Source: Bacillota bacterium (GTDB taxonomy: Bacteria; Bacillota; Clostridia; Lachnospirales; Lachnospiraceae). Taken from it: 64,000 nucleotides of DNA. Where the stretch lies: NCBI GenBank assembly GCA_023423045.1, contig JAFAGA010000073.1, forward strand, positions 62,001 through 126,000. The letters are read 5' to 3'. Shown piece after piece: positions 24,666-33,954 of this stretch (its first letter is position 1; every line of letters starts with the position of its first letter). The notes beneath the pieces are model-generated. The model saw only the letters and a program-made list of their open reading frames with translations. It ran no database searches and was not told the DNA's origin. The position numbers and the translations under genes were made by a program.

Positions 24666-25793
24666 ATGCCTGCAATCAGTGTGTTAATGAAGCCTTCCTC
24701 CGGGCTGTGCAATATGTTCTGTGATTATTGCTTTTATTGTGATGAGATGGAGAACAGGAAACAGAAATCCTATGGCTTCATGTCAGAGGATACACTTAAA
24801 AATATAATTCGCAAAACAATTCTTAAGGCCGAAGGATCCATCAACTATGCGTACCAGGGCGGTGAACCCACCTTATCCGGTTTGGAATTTTTTGAAAAGG
24901 CGGTTTTTTATCAAAAGAAATATAACAAAAATCATATTCAAATTCACAATGCGCTGCAGACCAACGGCTATGCTCTGGATGAGCACTGGTGCCGTTTTTT
25001 TAAGGAGAATCAGTTCCTGATCGGCGTATCTGTCGATGGGACAAGGGAGCTCCATGACAGATACCGCCACGATAAGAGAGGGAATGGCACCTATGACAGG
25101 ATCCTGCAGGGAATTGAGCTGTTGGATCAATATCAGGTGGATTACAATATTCTTACTGTGGTAAATCGAAAGGTTGCCGGGTCTGTGGAGGAGATCTACC
25201 GCCGCTACCGGGAAAGGGGATGGGTATACCAGCAATACATACCTTGCCTGGAGCCCCTTGGCGAGGAGAGAAGCCAAAAGGAGTACGCGCTGACGCCCGA
25301 GGAATACGGAAGCTTTCTCAGCCGCCTGTTCGATTTGTGGTATCAGGATCTGAAGAAGGGGCAGCAACCCTATATCCGCCAGTTTGAGAATTATATTGCC
25401 ATGCTGGTGGGCTATCCGCCGGAAGCCTGTGATCAGAGGGGAGTCTGTGGGATGCAGTATGTGGTGGAAGCGGACGGAGGAGTATATCCCTGTGATTTCT
25501 ATATGCTGGATGAGTACCGCATCGGTAATTTTAACGAAAACCAGCTGGAATTCATTGATGAACAGCGCAAGAGGATCGGCTTCATAGAAACTTCCATGAA
25601 GTTAAACCCGGAATGCAAGGCCTGCCCTTATTATGGTATTTGCAGGGGAGGCTGTCAAAGAAACAGAGATTTGGATGATCGGACGGGTTTATACCGGAAT
25701 TATTTATGTGAGGGATATCGGATCTTTTTTGCCGCCTGCTACGATAGAATGAAGGAAATAGCCATAGAATTCGTAAAATCGAGAGGTAAGTAA
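24666..25793 (+). CDS. Anaerobic sulfatase-maturating-type radical SAM/SPASM enzyme
   Basis: 375 residues. The radical SAM cluster motif CNMFCDYC (Cys15, 19, 22) is near the N-terminus, followed by YQGGEPTLSG, HNALQTNGYALDEHW and IGVSVDG. The C-terminal half has the SPASM cysteines (CDQRGVCGM, GVYPCDFYML, CKACPYYGICRGGCQRN). This layout matches anSME enzymes (AtsB/ChuR), which oxidise an active-site Cys or Ser of sulfatases to formylglycine. No sulfatase gene is in the window, so it must serve a distant target or modify something else. GAAAGGAGA precedes the ATG. Confidence 0.9.
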   Translation: MPAISVLMKPSSGLCNMFCDYCFYCDEMENRKQKSYGFMSEDTLKNIIRKTILKAEGSINYAYQGGEPTLSGLEFFEKAVFYQKKYNKNHIQIHNALQTNGYALDEHWCRFFKENQFLIGVSVDGTRELHDRYRHDKRGNGTYDRILQGIELLDQYQVDYNILTVVNRKVAGSVEEIYRRYRERGWVYQQYIPCLEPLGEERSQKEYALTPEEYGSFLSRLFDLWYQDLKKGQQPYIRQFENYIAMLVGYPPEACDQRGVCGMQYVVEADGGVYPCDFYMLDEYRIGNFNENQLEFIDEQRKRIGFIETSMKLNPECKACPYYGICRGGCQRNRDLDDRTGLYRNYLCEGYRIFFAACYDRMKEIAIEFVKSRGK

Positions 25794-25893
25794 AACTGCG
25801 TGGAAGTTGGGGCGAAATTTATCCGGAAGCTTCTTAATATAGTTGCTTCTTTTGCAGAATATAACAAAATATGACATAATAGATAAAAACTGG

Positions 25894-25923
25894 TTGTAAT
25901 AATAACGGAGATAACGATATAAT
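25894..25923 (+). promoter_or_regulatory. Predicted promoter of HD-GYP gene
   Basis: TTGTAA and a perfect TATAAT with an 18-bp spacer, about 75 bp before the ATG. Confidence 0.5.
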
Positions 25924-25996
25924 AGGGACAGACGAGAAACTTAAATAAGCACATACGAAACATTTCCTTCATATTAGCGGATTTGAGGAGGATAAT

Positions 25997-27904
25997 ATGG
26001 CAGAGAGAAGCAGGTTTTTCCCATTTAGGTACAAGCTGGGAATATTGTTGTTTACTGTGGTTTTTTTTGTGGCAGGTATCCTGGGAGTATTTCAATATCT
26101 TATTATGCGCCGCAGCCTCGAAGATAATTTTGAGCAGAATAAGAAGCTGGTCCATGATCGTGTTCTCAACATGATGAGAAGTGCGGATTATGTCAATATG
26201 CTTTATGAAAAGCCGGTTGAGGAGGAAGCCAGGGAGATATTGGACCGGGTCGGGGACTATTATGAGGCTGCCCGGGAGATTGATTTTGACCTGCATCAAT
26301 TCCTAACCGGGAAGGAGAACTTTAATCTCTATATTATCGATTCTACGAATACAATCATTGCGTCGACCTATGAGAATGATTTGGGACTGAGCTTTAGTGA
26401 CTATCCGGATTTTGTGAAATATCTGGATAAGATACGGGCAGGAGGAGAATTTTCCACCAGCCGGATCACCCAGTCAATTGTGGAGGGTAATATTACAAAA
26501 TTCTGTTATCTGCCATCCTCGGACGGAAAATATATATTCGAAGCCGGTTCTGTCATCGAAAACAAAAGCCTGTATGATTCTAATATAGATTTTGATAATT
26601 TTGAGTATCAATTATTGGAGGAGAATAATTTTATCGATAATATCCAGTTATATGATTACCAGGGGCTTTCCTATAAAAAGGATGGCAACGGTGAGAATAT
26701 CCGGATTGATGCATCCAAAGAAGAGTATTTTTGCCAGGCGCGGGACACTTTGGAAGCAATAAAGACAGTGGGGGAATACAATAACCGAGAGGCATATTAT
26801 GAATACATCCCTTATGAGATCGTGGGTGCCCAGGGAGCCAATGAGAGAAATGTAATCGAGGTTATATATAATGACCGGGACATGCAAGTCAAGCTGGAGA
26901 ATAATCTGGGAATCATGATTCTGGTGGTGTTGGGAAGTGCTGTTTTTTCAGCCTCTATGGGGTATTTTATGGCCATAAGGCTTACAAAGCCTGTGGATTT
27001 GCTGAAAGAGGGCGTAAAACAGGTGGCAGCCGGCAATCTGAATTATGAATTCAGGACCAGCCGGAATGATGAATTATCCATGCTGGGAAGGCAATTTAAT
27101 ACAATGACGGGAGAAATCCGCCGGCTTTTGGAGGAACGGTTCCAGTTTGAGAGTAACCTTCAGCTCAAGAACCAGGAAATTTTCAGCCAAAAGGAAGAAA
27201 TATCTGCATTATATGAAGAGACCACCGCCCTGAATGAGGAACTGGAGGAAATGCTGCGGCAAAATCAGAACAGCTATTTTGAGACGGTTCGTGCATTAGC
27301 TAATGCTATTGATGAGAAGGATTCCTATACCGGAGGGCATTGTGAGAGAGTGATGGAGTATTCACGGATCATTGCTCTGGAATTGGGATTTAGCCAGAGT
27401 GAACTGGATGATTTGAAGTTCGGAAGCATTCTTCATGATATAGGGAAGATCGGGATCTCGGAGAACATCCTGAATAAGGATGGAAGGCTGACACCGGAGG
27501 AGTATGAGGAGATAAAAAAACATCCCGGGAAGGGGAATAATATATTAAAGAATCTGAATTTCTTACATAACTGCAGAAGGATTATCAATGAGCATCACGA
27601 GAGAGTGGACGGCAAAGGCTATCCCAATGGACTAAGCGGTGAGGATATCTATTTTCCTGCTAAAATTGTATGTGTAGCCGACGCCTACGATGCCATGACC
27701 AGCTGCCGGCCGTACCGTAAGAATGCGCTAAGCCGTGAGGAAGCGATCCGGGAGCTGCGGGAGCACCGAAATACGCAATTTGATGCCAGAGTGGTGGATG
27801 CCTTTGTAAATTACCTGACCCGTAAGCCAACGGATCAAAGCCTGGGATTCAACAGTGCGGAGCTGCGGGAGAATGCTTTGAACACTCCTGATAAAACAGA
27901 TTGA
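25997..27904 (+). CDS. Membrane sensor with HAMP and HD-GYP phosphodiesterase domains
   Basis: 635 residues. One membrane helix at ~14-36 (LGILLFTVVFFVAGILGVFQYL), an outer sensor region to ~300, a second helix (LGIMILVVLGSAVFSASMGYFMA), a HAMP linker (RLTKPVDLLKEGVKQVAAGNLN), a coiled coil of ~50 residues, then HD-GYP. Active-site motifs are complete: ANAIDEKDSYTGGHCERV, HDIGKIG near 479, HHERVDGKGYP near 535-543. HD-GYP proteins hydrolyse cyclic di-GMP. The outer domain looks like a dCache-type ligand sensor. The ATG has GAGGAGGATAAT upstream. The bacteriohemerythrin follows 95 bp downstream and may be linked in function. Confidence 0.93.
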   Translation: MAERSRFFPFRYKLGILLFTVVFFVAGILGVFQYLIMRRSLEDNFEQNKKLVHDRVLNMMRSADYVNMLYEKPVEEEAREILDRVGDYYEAAREIDFDLHQFLTGKENFNLYIIDSTNTIIASTYENDLGLSFSDYPDFVKYLDKIRAGGEFSTSRITQSIVEGNITKFCYLPSSDGKYIFEAGSVIENKSLYDSNIDFDNFEYQLLEENNFIDNIQLYDYQGLSYKKDGNGENIRIDASKEEYFCQARDTLEAIKTVGEYNNREAYYEYIPYEIVGAQGANERNVIEVIYNDRDMQVKLENNLGIMILVVLGSAVFSASMGYFMAIRLTKPVDLLKEGVKQVAAGNLNYEFRTSRNDELSMLGRQFNTMTGEIRRLLEERFQFESNLQLKNQEIFSQKEEISALYEETTALNEELEEMLRQNQNSYFETVRALANAIDEKDSYTGGHCERVMEYSRIIALELGFSQSELDDLKFGSILHDIGKIGISENILNKDGRLTPEEYEEIKKHPGKGNNILKNLNFLHNCRRIINEHHERVDGKGYPNGLSGEDIYFPAKIVCVADAYDAMTSCRPYRKNALSREEAIRELREHRNTQFDARVVDAFVNYLTRKPTDQSLGFNSAELRENALNTPDKTD

Positions 27905-27999
27905 AAAATATCGGTTTTTGGTCTATGATGAGAAGTAGGAGAATGTAGTGTGAACTCAGGCATATGCTTTAGAATATCAGAAGAAGGATGTCGATTATT

Positions 28000-28398
28000 A
28001 TGATAGAATGGAAGACGGAATTTTCCGTGAATAATGATGAGATTGACGAGCAGCATAAGGTGTTGATTGGAATGCTGGGTGATATGGAAAGAATAATACA
28101 GAGTCAGGAATTTAATTATATTAATTTGGTTAACACAGTGGAAGGGCTGGAGAATTATGTGCGGGTCCATTTTGATTATGAAGAGGAGCTGATGGTCCGC
28201 CATTCCTATCCCCGGATCATGGAGCATACAAGGGAGCATAATGTATTCCGGGATAAGCTGCAAAACACCTATGTGCTGGATATTGAACAGCCAAGGGAGT
28301 TTTACTGTGAGATGTTTGACTATCTGCTGAACTGGCTGTCAGGTCATATCCTGAAGGTGGACAGGGAGTTGGGCGGCTTTTTAATGAGCGCAGAATGA
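28000..28398 (+). CDS. Bacteriohemerythrin
   Basis: 132 residues from the ATG at 28000 (GAAGGA upstream); an ATG at 27988 touches the site and is unlikely. Starts MIEWKTEFSVNNDEIDEQHK like the family, and carries the non-haem di-iron ligands H-x3-E (HFDYEE), HSYP, HTREHNVF and WLSGHILKVDRE in the usual order. Such single-domain proteins bind oxygen at a di-iron site; in anaerobes they are thought to sense or buffer oxygen. Located after the HD-GYP sensor. Confidence 0.93.
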   Translation: MIEWKTEFSVNNDEIDEQHKVLIGMLGDMERIIQSQEFNYINLVNTVEGLENYVRVHFDYEEELMVRHSYPRIMEHTREHNVFRDKLQNTYVLDIEQPREFYCEMFDYLLNWLSGHILKVDRELGGFLMSAE

Positions 28399-28515
28399 AA
28401 TAATTGGTTTGTGTGAGGAGTGATTTCATGGAGGGAACAAGGCTGCTCTATGAATGCCTGGAATACATTTTGATAAATTAGCACAAAATTTATATGTAGC
28501 AAAGGAGAAATCAAA

Positions 28516-28866
28516 ATGGAAAAACCGCGCGTTTTTAAAATGTCTTTTTCAAGTATTTATCCGCTCTATCTGCAAAAAGCAGAGAAAAAAGGAAGAACAA
28601 AAGAAGAAGTAAATGAAATTATTTTTTGGCTTACCGGTTATGATGAACATTCATTACAACAGCAAATAACGAATGAAGTGGATCTGGAAACCTTCTTTAA
28701 ACAAGCGCCTCTTATTAATCCCAATGCTTCCCTCATCAAAGGAGTAATTTGCGGATATCGGATAGAAGAAATAGAAGATGAATTAATGCGGCAAATCCGG
28801 TATTTGGATAAATTAATTGATGAGCTGGCCAAAGGCAAGACAATGGAGAAAATATTAAGGAAATAA
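28516..28866 (+). CDS. DUF2200 family protein
   Basis: 116 residues, soluble. The conserved phrases FKMSFSSIYPLYLQKAEKKGRTKEEV, WLTGY, ETFFKQAP, NPNASLIKGVICG and RQIRYLDKLIDELAKGK-MEKILRK are those of DUF2200, a widespread family of unknown function. AAAGGAGAAA lies 7 nt before the ATG. Surrounding sequence is A+T-rich compared with the HD-GYP gene. Ends just before a terminator shared with the convergent AraC gene. Confidence 0.92.
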   Translation: MEKPRVFKMSFSSIYPLYLQKAEKKGRTKEEVNEIIFWLTGYDEHSLQQQITNEVDLETFFKQAPLINPNASLIKGVICGYRIEEIEDELMRQIRYLDKLIDELAKGKTMEKILRK

Positions 28867-28872
28867 CAATAA

Positions 28873-28924
28873 AGGGCTGTTGCAAAACTAATTCATCATC
28901 ATAGTTGAGCAGCAGCTCTTTTTT
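28873..28924. terminator. Intrinsic terminator between convergent genes
   Basis: AGGGCTGTTGC pairs with GCAGCAGCTCT (two mismatches) around a 25-nt loop, followed by TTTTT on the plus strand. Confidence 0.7.
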
Positions 28925-28944
28925 GTGCCTAAAAAGCAATAGAA

Positions 28945-29754
28945 TTATTTAATGTTTTTATTTTTTTTGGATTGCAGCGCCGTGGAAGGTGCATACCCAC
29001 GGCTTTCCTTGAATATTTTACTGAAATAAAAAACATCTGAGAAACCGCAGGCATCAGCAATTTCACTGATCTTATATTCGCCGCTATATAACATATCCTC
29101 AGCACGGTTCATCCGAATCATAGTCAGGAACTTGCGAAAAGACATGCCGGTTTCTTGCTTAAACAGGTTACCAAAATACATGTCACTTAAATGTATCGAT
29201 GCAGCCATCTGTCGAACTGTGATGGGCTCATTATAATGATTTGACATATAATGCAGAACCTTCTTAATTCGTTTGTCAATGATACTGGTGTCCTTATGAT
29301 ATACGATAAGCTGAAAATACCGCTGAAGTATCATCATATACAAGGCACGCGCCTTCAGCTGGTATCCCGGATCCCGTAGTCTCCAAACAGAACTCAAATC
29401 ATTATATAAGGCTATAATATCTTTATGCAAGCCGATATTACAAATCAGGGGCAATGGAAGCGTGAAATTCTTACCGTTAATATCCCGAACAATTCCATTG
29501 ATGCTGTAGCACTCCATCAGAGCCTCCGGACAGCTTACAGCCGAGCGTTGGCTTCCCGACGGGATACAGATCAGATCGCCGGAGGATACGATATATTTGC
29601 TTCCATTTATTGTGTATTCCGCTTGTCCGTTTACTACATAAGTAATATCAACAAAAGAGATAATCGTATCACCTATTGACCATGCAGGGGTACAAATCCT
29701 GTGGTTAAAATATTCAATGGTTACCATGATATTATCTAAGAATTCATTATCCAT
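28945..29754 (-). CDS. AraC-family transcriptional regulator
   Basis: 269 residues from the ATG at 29754, which has AGAGGA 6 nt upstream; the frame is open further but starts there lack spacing. The N-terminal ~150 residues form a cupin-like sensing domain (YVVNGQAEYTINGSKYIVSSGDLICIPSG). The C-terminal ~100 residues hold two helix-turn-helix motifs: ITVRQMAASIHLSDMYFGNLFKQETGMSF and ISEIADACGFSDVFYFSKIFKESRGYAPS. It is divergent from a sugar ABC importer with two dehydrogenases and is the natural candidate to control it. The target site may be the dyad at 29877-29908. Confidence 0.92.
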   Translation of the reverse strand: MDNEFLDNIMVTIEYFNHRICTPAWSIGDTIISFVDITYVVNGQAEYTINGSKYIVSSGDLICIPSGSQRSAVSCPEALMECYSINGIVRDINGKNFTLPLPLICNIGLHKDIIALYNDLSSVWRLRDPGYQLKARALYMMILQRYFQLIVYHKDTSIIDKRIKKVLHYMSNHYNEPITVRQMAASIHLSDMYFGNLFKQETGMSFRKFLTMIRMNRAEDMLYSGEYKISEIADACGFSDVFYFSKIFKESRGYAPSTALQSKKNKNIK

Positions 29755-29876
29755 CAGCATTCCTCTTGATATACAATATTTTACATATATAAACCCATCT
29801 AATAAAGCGCAGCAGAGTATGGTATGAGAAAAATACTCGCACTGCAAGCTTGCCTGCAAGCATGTGATCGGAGCTG

Positions 29877-29908
29877 AATATCATGAATAAAACCGTGTTC
29901 ATGATATT
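29877..29908. promoter_or_regulatory. Inverted repeat in AraC-transporter intergenic region
   Basis: AATATCATGAA and TTCATGATATT form a perfect 11-bp dyad with a 10-bp spacer, 122 bp upstream of the araC-like start. It has no T-run, so an operator is more likely than a terminator. This 527-bp gap is very A+T-rich and also contains a repeated TGCAAGC at about 29842-29858. Confidence 0.5.
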
Positions 29909-30076
29909 ATATATTGCACATATTACCTCTGAAATAGTGATAGCTTCTATAGCTAAGTTTATATGAATAAATAGATTGTGTCAATCATTTTGGTTATACA
30001 TGCTATTGTATAAAAGATTAAAATCGAATAAGTTATCCATGATTTTTACATTATTTCTATAGTTTTACCATGTTCT

Positions 30077-30099
30077 TTTATAGGTTTCACTGGTATAAT
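30077..30099 (+). promoter_or_regulatory. Possible promoter of second sugar importer
   Basis: A perfect TATAAT at 30094-30099 preceded by a weak -35 (TTCTTT) at about 17 bp. A poor -35 box is what an activator-dependent (AraC) promoter would show. Leader of about 175 nt to the first gene. Confidence 0.35.
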
Positions 30100-30281
30100 G
30101 AATTAAAATCAGTTGGCTAATTATGAAATTATGTATATATTGCACAAGTAAATACGAGATATATAGTAAATATCATGATAGAAAAGAGATCGTATGATGC
30201 TGTGGACTGATTTTAAAAGTAAGAAGCTGAATGTTATCATGATTAGTTGGTTCAGTAAAAAAACAAACGAGGGGGATTAAT

Positions 30282-31211
30282 ATGAAGCAAAAGGGTGTCG
30301 CTCGCAAAACTATTCTATACTTTAAGAAAACATGGACACTGTATTTGATGATGGCTCTGCCTGTGGCATTTGCGATCATATTCCGCTATATGCCAATGAC
30401 CAATATTGCAATGGCATTTAAGGAATATAACATGTTTAAAGGGGTTTGGGATTCTCCGTGGTCAGATCCGATATTTAAATGGTTCATCAAGGCATTTACA
30501 ACCCGGGATTTCTGGCTTGCACTGCGTAATACCTTATCATTGAATTTACTTGATTTACTATTCGGATTTCCTCTGCCAATTGCGCTTGCGCTGCTGCTGA
30601 ATGAACTTGCATATCGGCGTTATAAAAAGTTTACACAGGCAATTGTTTATTTACCTCATTTCCTGTCATGGATTATTATTAGCGGTATTGCAAAGCAGCT
30701 TTTAGCACCGCGTACAGGTGTGGTAAATGTGGCATTAAATAGTGTAGGAATTGATTCCGTTAATTTCCTTACAGAGAATGCCCTTTATATAGGTACATAT
30801 ATCACATTGGGTCTGTGGAAGGAAATGGGTTGGAACACGATTATCTATCTTGCGGCAATTACCGGTATTAATCCTGAACTGTATGAGGCAGCAGAGGTGG
30901 ATGGCGCGTCAAGGCTCCGTAAGATCTGGCATGTAACTTTGCCGGGGATTCGTTCGACGATTATTGTTTTGCTGGTTATGAATCTGGGACGTATCCTGGG
31001 AAGCGAATTTGATCGTCCGTATGCGATGTCAAACAGCCTGGTTATGAGTGTTGCTGATGTATTAAGTACTTATGTTTACCGTGTAGGTATTCGTGGTTCG
31101 CAGTTCTCACTGACTGCAGCGGTTGGATTATTCCAGTCCGTAATATGTGTTATATTCTTGTTATCTGCGAATGCGATTGCTAAGAAATTCGGCGAACGCG
31201 GTATTATGTAA
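30282..31211 (+). CDS. Sugar ABC transporter permease, LplB type (second importer)
   Basis: 309 residues, about six membrane segments (LMMALPVAFAIIFRYMPMTN, LDLLFGFPLPIALALLLNE). The EAA loop EAAEVDGASRLRKIWHVTLPGI lies near residues 205-226. Phrases AMAFKEYNMFKGVWDSPW and QLLAPRTGVVN are typical of LplB-like permeases. AACGAGGGGG precedes the ATG. First gene of a run permease-permease-binding protein-dehydrogenase-dehydrogenase. Confidence 0.92.
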   Translation: MKQKGVARKTILYFKKTWTLYLMMALPVAFAIIFRYMPMTNIAMAFKEYNMFKGVWDSPWSDPIFKWFIKAFTTRDFWLALRNTLSLNLLDLLFGFPLPIALALLLNELAYRRYKKFTQAIVYLPHFLSWIIISGIAKQLLAPRTGVVNVALNSVGIDSVNFLTENALYIGTYITLGLWKEMGWNTIIYLAAITGINPELYEAAEVDGASRLRKIWHVTLPGIRSTIIVLLVMNLGRILGSEFDRPYAMSNSLVMSVADVLSTYVYRVGIRGSQFSLTAAVGLFQSVICVIFLLSANAIAKKFGERGIM

Positions 31212-31226
31212 GAGGGGTGATAAAAT

Positions 31227-32096
31227 ATGGTAAAATCTAATAAGCGAAAAACAGGTGACCTGATTATCGCAGCGGTATGTTTTCTGTTTGTCCTGATTTG
31301 CTTGCTGCCGCTAATTAATATTTTTGCAAGATCACTTAGTTCTGCACAAGCTATGGTTAATAATCAGGTATCCTTTTGGCCTGTGGGATTTACAATGGAA
31401 TCCTATTTTTATGTGTTACAGGATAAAGCGTTTGTGCGTTCTTTGGGCTGGACAGCAATATTAACTCTTATTTGTACTTGTATATCATTATTTATGACAA
31501 TACTTTGCTCTTATCCATTGATTTATGATTCACTGAAGGGCAAGAAATTCTTAAATGGAATGATGATTTTCACTATGTATTTCAGTGCGGGTACCATTCC
31601 GAACTACTTGCTGATGAAGCAGCTGGATTTGATTGATAATCCGTTGGCACTCATTTTACCTAACTGTCTATCTATTTTTAATATGATTATATTACGAAGC
31701 TTTTTATATGGTATACCGGACAGCTTGCGGGAATCTGCACAGTTGGACGGTGGCGGCCCGCTTGCAATTCTTTTAAGAATATATTTGCCGTTGTCCAAGC
31801 CGGTGCTTGCGACTCTGGCGTTGTTCTATGCAGTAGGTCGCTGGAACGGGTTCTCGGATGCGCTTATGTATGTACCAAATCCGAAATATGCGCCAATCCA
31901 GTTAAAGTTGTATCAGGTTATTAATAACTTATCTGCCATTGATGTTGCCCAACAGGAAGGTTTTAATGCACCAACAGCCAGTGAAGGGCTAAAGGCAGCA
32001 TCCGTAATGTTTGCGACTGTGCCGATTTTGCTGGTATATCCATATCTGCAAAAGTACTTTATAGCAGGGGTTACACTTGGCGCTGTTAAAGAATAG
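31227..32096 (+). CDS. Sugar ABC transporter permease, LplC type (second importer)
   Basis: 289 residues, partner of the preceding permease 15 bp upstream. First membrane segment LIIAAVCFLFVLICLLPLINI; EAA loop ESAQLDGGGPLAILLRIYLP near 170-190; tail YFIAGVTLGAVKE as in LplC/YtcP proteins. AGAGGGGTGA is the ribosome binding site. No ATPase gene accompanies the importer, so it should use a shared MsmX-like ATPase. Confidence 0.92.
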   Translation: MVKSNKRKTGDLIIAAVCFLFVLICLLPLINIFARSLSSAQAMVNNQVSFWPVGFTMESYFYVLQDKAFVRSLGWTAILTLICTCISLFMTILCSYPLIYDSLKGKKFLNGMMIFTMYFSAGTIPNYLLMKQLDLIDNPLALILPNCLSIFNMIILRSFLYGIPDSLRESAQLDGGGPLAILLRIYLPLSKPVLATLALFYAVGRWNGFSDALMYVPNPKYAPIQLKLYQVINNLSAIDVAQQEGFNAPTASEGLKAASVMFATVPILLVYPYLQKYFIAGVTLGAVKE

Positions 32097-32210
32097 GGAG
32101 TAAAAATTAAAGTTTTCAACCAGGTACCAGCTTAGCGATTAATTAGGTAAACTCAATGAAGTGTTTTGCTTCGTTGATTTTATAAAAAAACAAAACAGGA
32201 GGATGTAAAA

Positions 32211-33863
32211 ATGAAAAAAAGATTATTATCATTCATGGTTGTATGTATGATGATTATCAGCATTTTGGGGGGCTGTAAGTCAAAGACTGAGGAGACTAAA
32301 ACGCCGGATGCACCTACGGCTGCTCCTGCTACCAGCGCTCCGGCTGAAGTGACAGCAGAACCAACGGAGGAAGCAAAGCCGGAATACAGTGAAATTACGG
32401 TAGAGGTTTTTGATCGCGGTACGGATGGAGGAAGAACTGATCCGACGAATAACTATTACACCGATTGGATCAAGCAAAAGGTTCTTGAGGAGCTGAATAT
32501 CGGCGTTACCTTTGTTGCAGTATCCCGTTGGGAAGAGGTTGATCAGCTGAACAATTTGATGGCAGCAGGATCGGCACCTGACGTATGTCTGACTTACAGT
32601 AACGATTTAATTGCTAACTATCGTGATTTAGGCGGACTTGCAGATCTTGCCCCCTATGTTGATACTCTGTTACCTGATCTTAAGGCTTTCCTGGGACCCG
32701 ACAAGGCAATAGAGGGACGGGATCTCATTATGCGTAATATGGTTACAGAAACCGGACAGTTGTTCTCCATTCCTGCCCGTCGTATGAATGTTGCTCAATT
32801 TGGTGCTTTTATTCGAAAGGATTGGCTTGATAAGTTAGGTTTACCGTTACCTACAACTACCCAGGAATTCTATGAGGCACTTGTTGCGTTTAAGACACAG
32901 GATCCAGGCGGCGTTGGCAAGGATAAGGTTGTTCCGTTTACTATGACCAGCGGTGTTAATTTCCGAACCTCTACTCTTGTTGAATCCTTTGTTGATCCCA
33001 ATCTGTCCAGAAAGGATCGTTGGGTCAATACAGTTGTAGATCGTTACTTCCTGCTTCCCGGTTACAAGGAAGGCGTACGTTTCGTAAACAAGATGTATAA
33101 CGAAGGTTTAATTGATAATCAGTTTATGCTTTATAAAGATGATGTTGATAGTGATAATCTAATCAAGAGCGGTGTTGTTGGTGCAACGATTCATAACTGG
33201 GATCAGGCATTCCGTGATAACCCGGGATGGCTTCATGAGCTTCAGGCGAATGTTCCTGGTGCGGAACTTGTTGCAATTGATCCTTTTAAGAACTCATTAG
33301 GCAAGACAGAGAAGGGCTTATATGATGTGGCTGGCGTTAATTTCTTTGTCCCTGCTGCCAGCAAGAATGTGGAAGGCGCTCTTCGTTATGTGAACTGGTT
33401 AGCTAAGTTTGAGAACCACTATTATCTGCAGATTGGTGACGAGGGCGTTACTCATGAGATGATTGATGGTGTTCCGAAGATTATTCCTGCAACAAACGAG
33501 AAGATTATGAACTCTCCTCAGAATATCGATTATACTATCATGATTAATGGTATTGACGTGGAAGATCCATCCAAGTACGGTCAGGCTCTTGCTCAGTCCT
33601 ATACGGTAGATCCACAGTTAGTTGTAGATGCATATGATTATGCAATGAAGGATGGGCGTCCGGCAATCATCGTTCCGGTAACTTTAAGTGTAGCCGGTCC
33701 ATATACCCAGACCTTAGTTGATAAAGGAAATACACTTATGGCTGAAGCAGTTACTTGTAAGCCGGAAGAATTTGATGCCACATGGGATAGAAATATTCAG
33801 GATTGGCTTGCATCCGGCGCACAGGAAATTATTGATGAGCGTACGGCCAAATATGTGGAATAA
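32211..33863 (+). CDS. Extracellular sugar-binding lipoprotein (second importer)
   Basis: 550 residues. Signal peptide MKKRLLSFMVVCMMIISILGGC with lipobox LGGC. A Thr/Ala/Pro/Glu-rich linker follows to about residue 60, then a large type-1 solute-binding domain. Codon choice is A/T-leaning and uniform, suggesting strong expression. The associated dehydrogenases suggest the ligand yields a polyol, inositol or keto-sugar, but nothing in the sequence fixes it. AGGAGG lies 8 nt upstream of the ATG. Confidence 0.92.
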   Translation: MKKRLLSFMVVCMMIISILGGCKSKTEETKTPDAPTAAPATSAPAEVTAEPTEEAKPEYSEITVEVFDRGTDGGRTDPTNNYYTDWIKQKVLEELNIGVTFVAVSRWEEVDQLNNLMAAGSAPDVCLTYSNDLIANYRDLGGLADLAPYVDTLLPDLKAFLGPDKAIEGRDLIMRNMVTETGQLFSIPARRMNVAQFGAFIRKDWLDKLGLPLPTTTQEFYEALVAFKTQDPGGVGKDKVVPFTMTSGVNFRTSTLVESFVDPNLSRKDRWVNTVVDRYFLLPGYKEGVRFVNKMYNEGLIDNQFMLYKDDVDSDNLIKSGVVGATIHNWDQAFRDNPGWLHELQANVPGAELVAIDPFKNSLGKTEKGLYDVAGVNFFVPAASKNVEGALRYVNWLAKFENHYYLQIGDEGVTHEMIDGVPKIIPATNEKIMNSPQNIDYTIMINGIDVEDPSKYGQALAQSYTVDPQLVVDAYDYAMKDGRPAIIVPVTLSVAGPYTQTLVDKGNTLMAEAVTCKPEEFDATWDRNIQDWLASGAQEIIDERTAKYVE

Positions 33864-33887
33864 TCATTAAAGCTGGCAACTTTTTGG

Positions 33888-33912
33888 GTCTGGGCGATCT
33901 AACCGCCCAGAC
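33888..33912 (+). terminator. Stem-loop after binding-protein gene
   Basis: Perfect 9-bp G+C-rich stem (GTCTGGGCG / CGCCCAGAC, 7-nt loop) followed by TCATTTTATG. Probably a partial terminator that lowers expression of the downstream dehydrogenases relative to the binding protein. Confidence 0.65.
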
Positions 33913-33954
33913 TCATTTTATGTAATTTATTTATTTTGTAGGGAGGTATTTTAC

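Noticed and set aside
28428..28481. 17-codon ORF with a GAGGAG site before the DUF2200 gene
   Set aside because: Too short to support as a gene. The start codon overlaps purine-rich sequence by chance; a leader peptide cannot be excluded but nothing else supports it.
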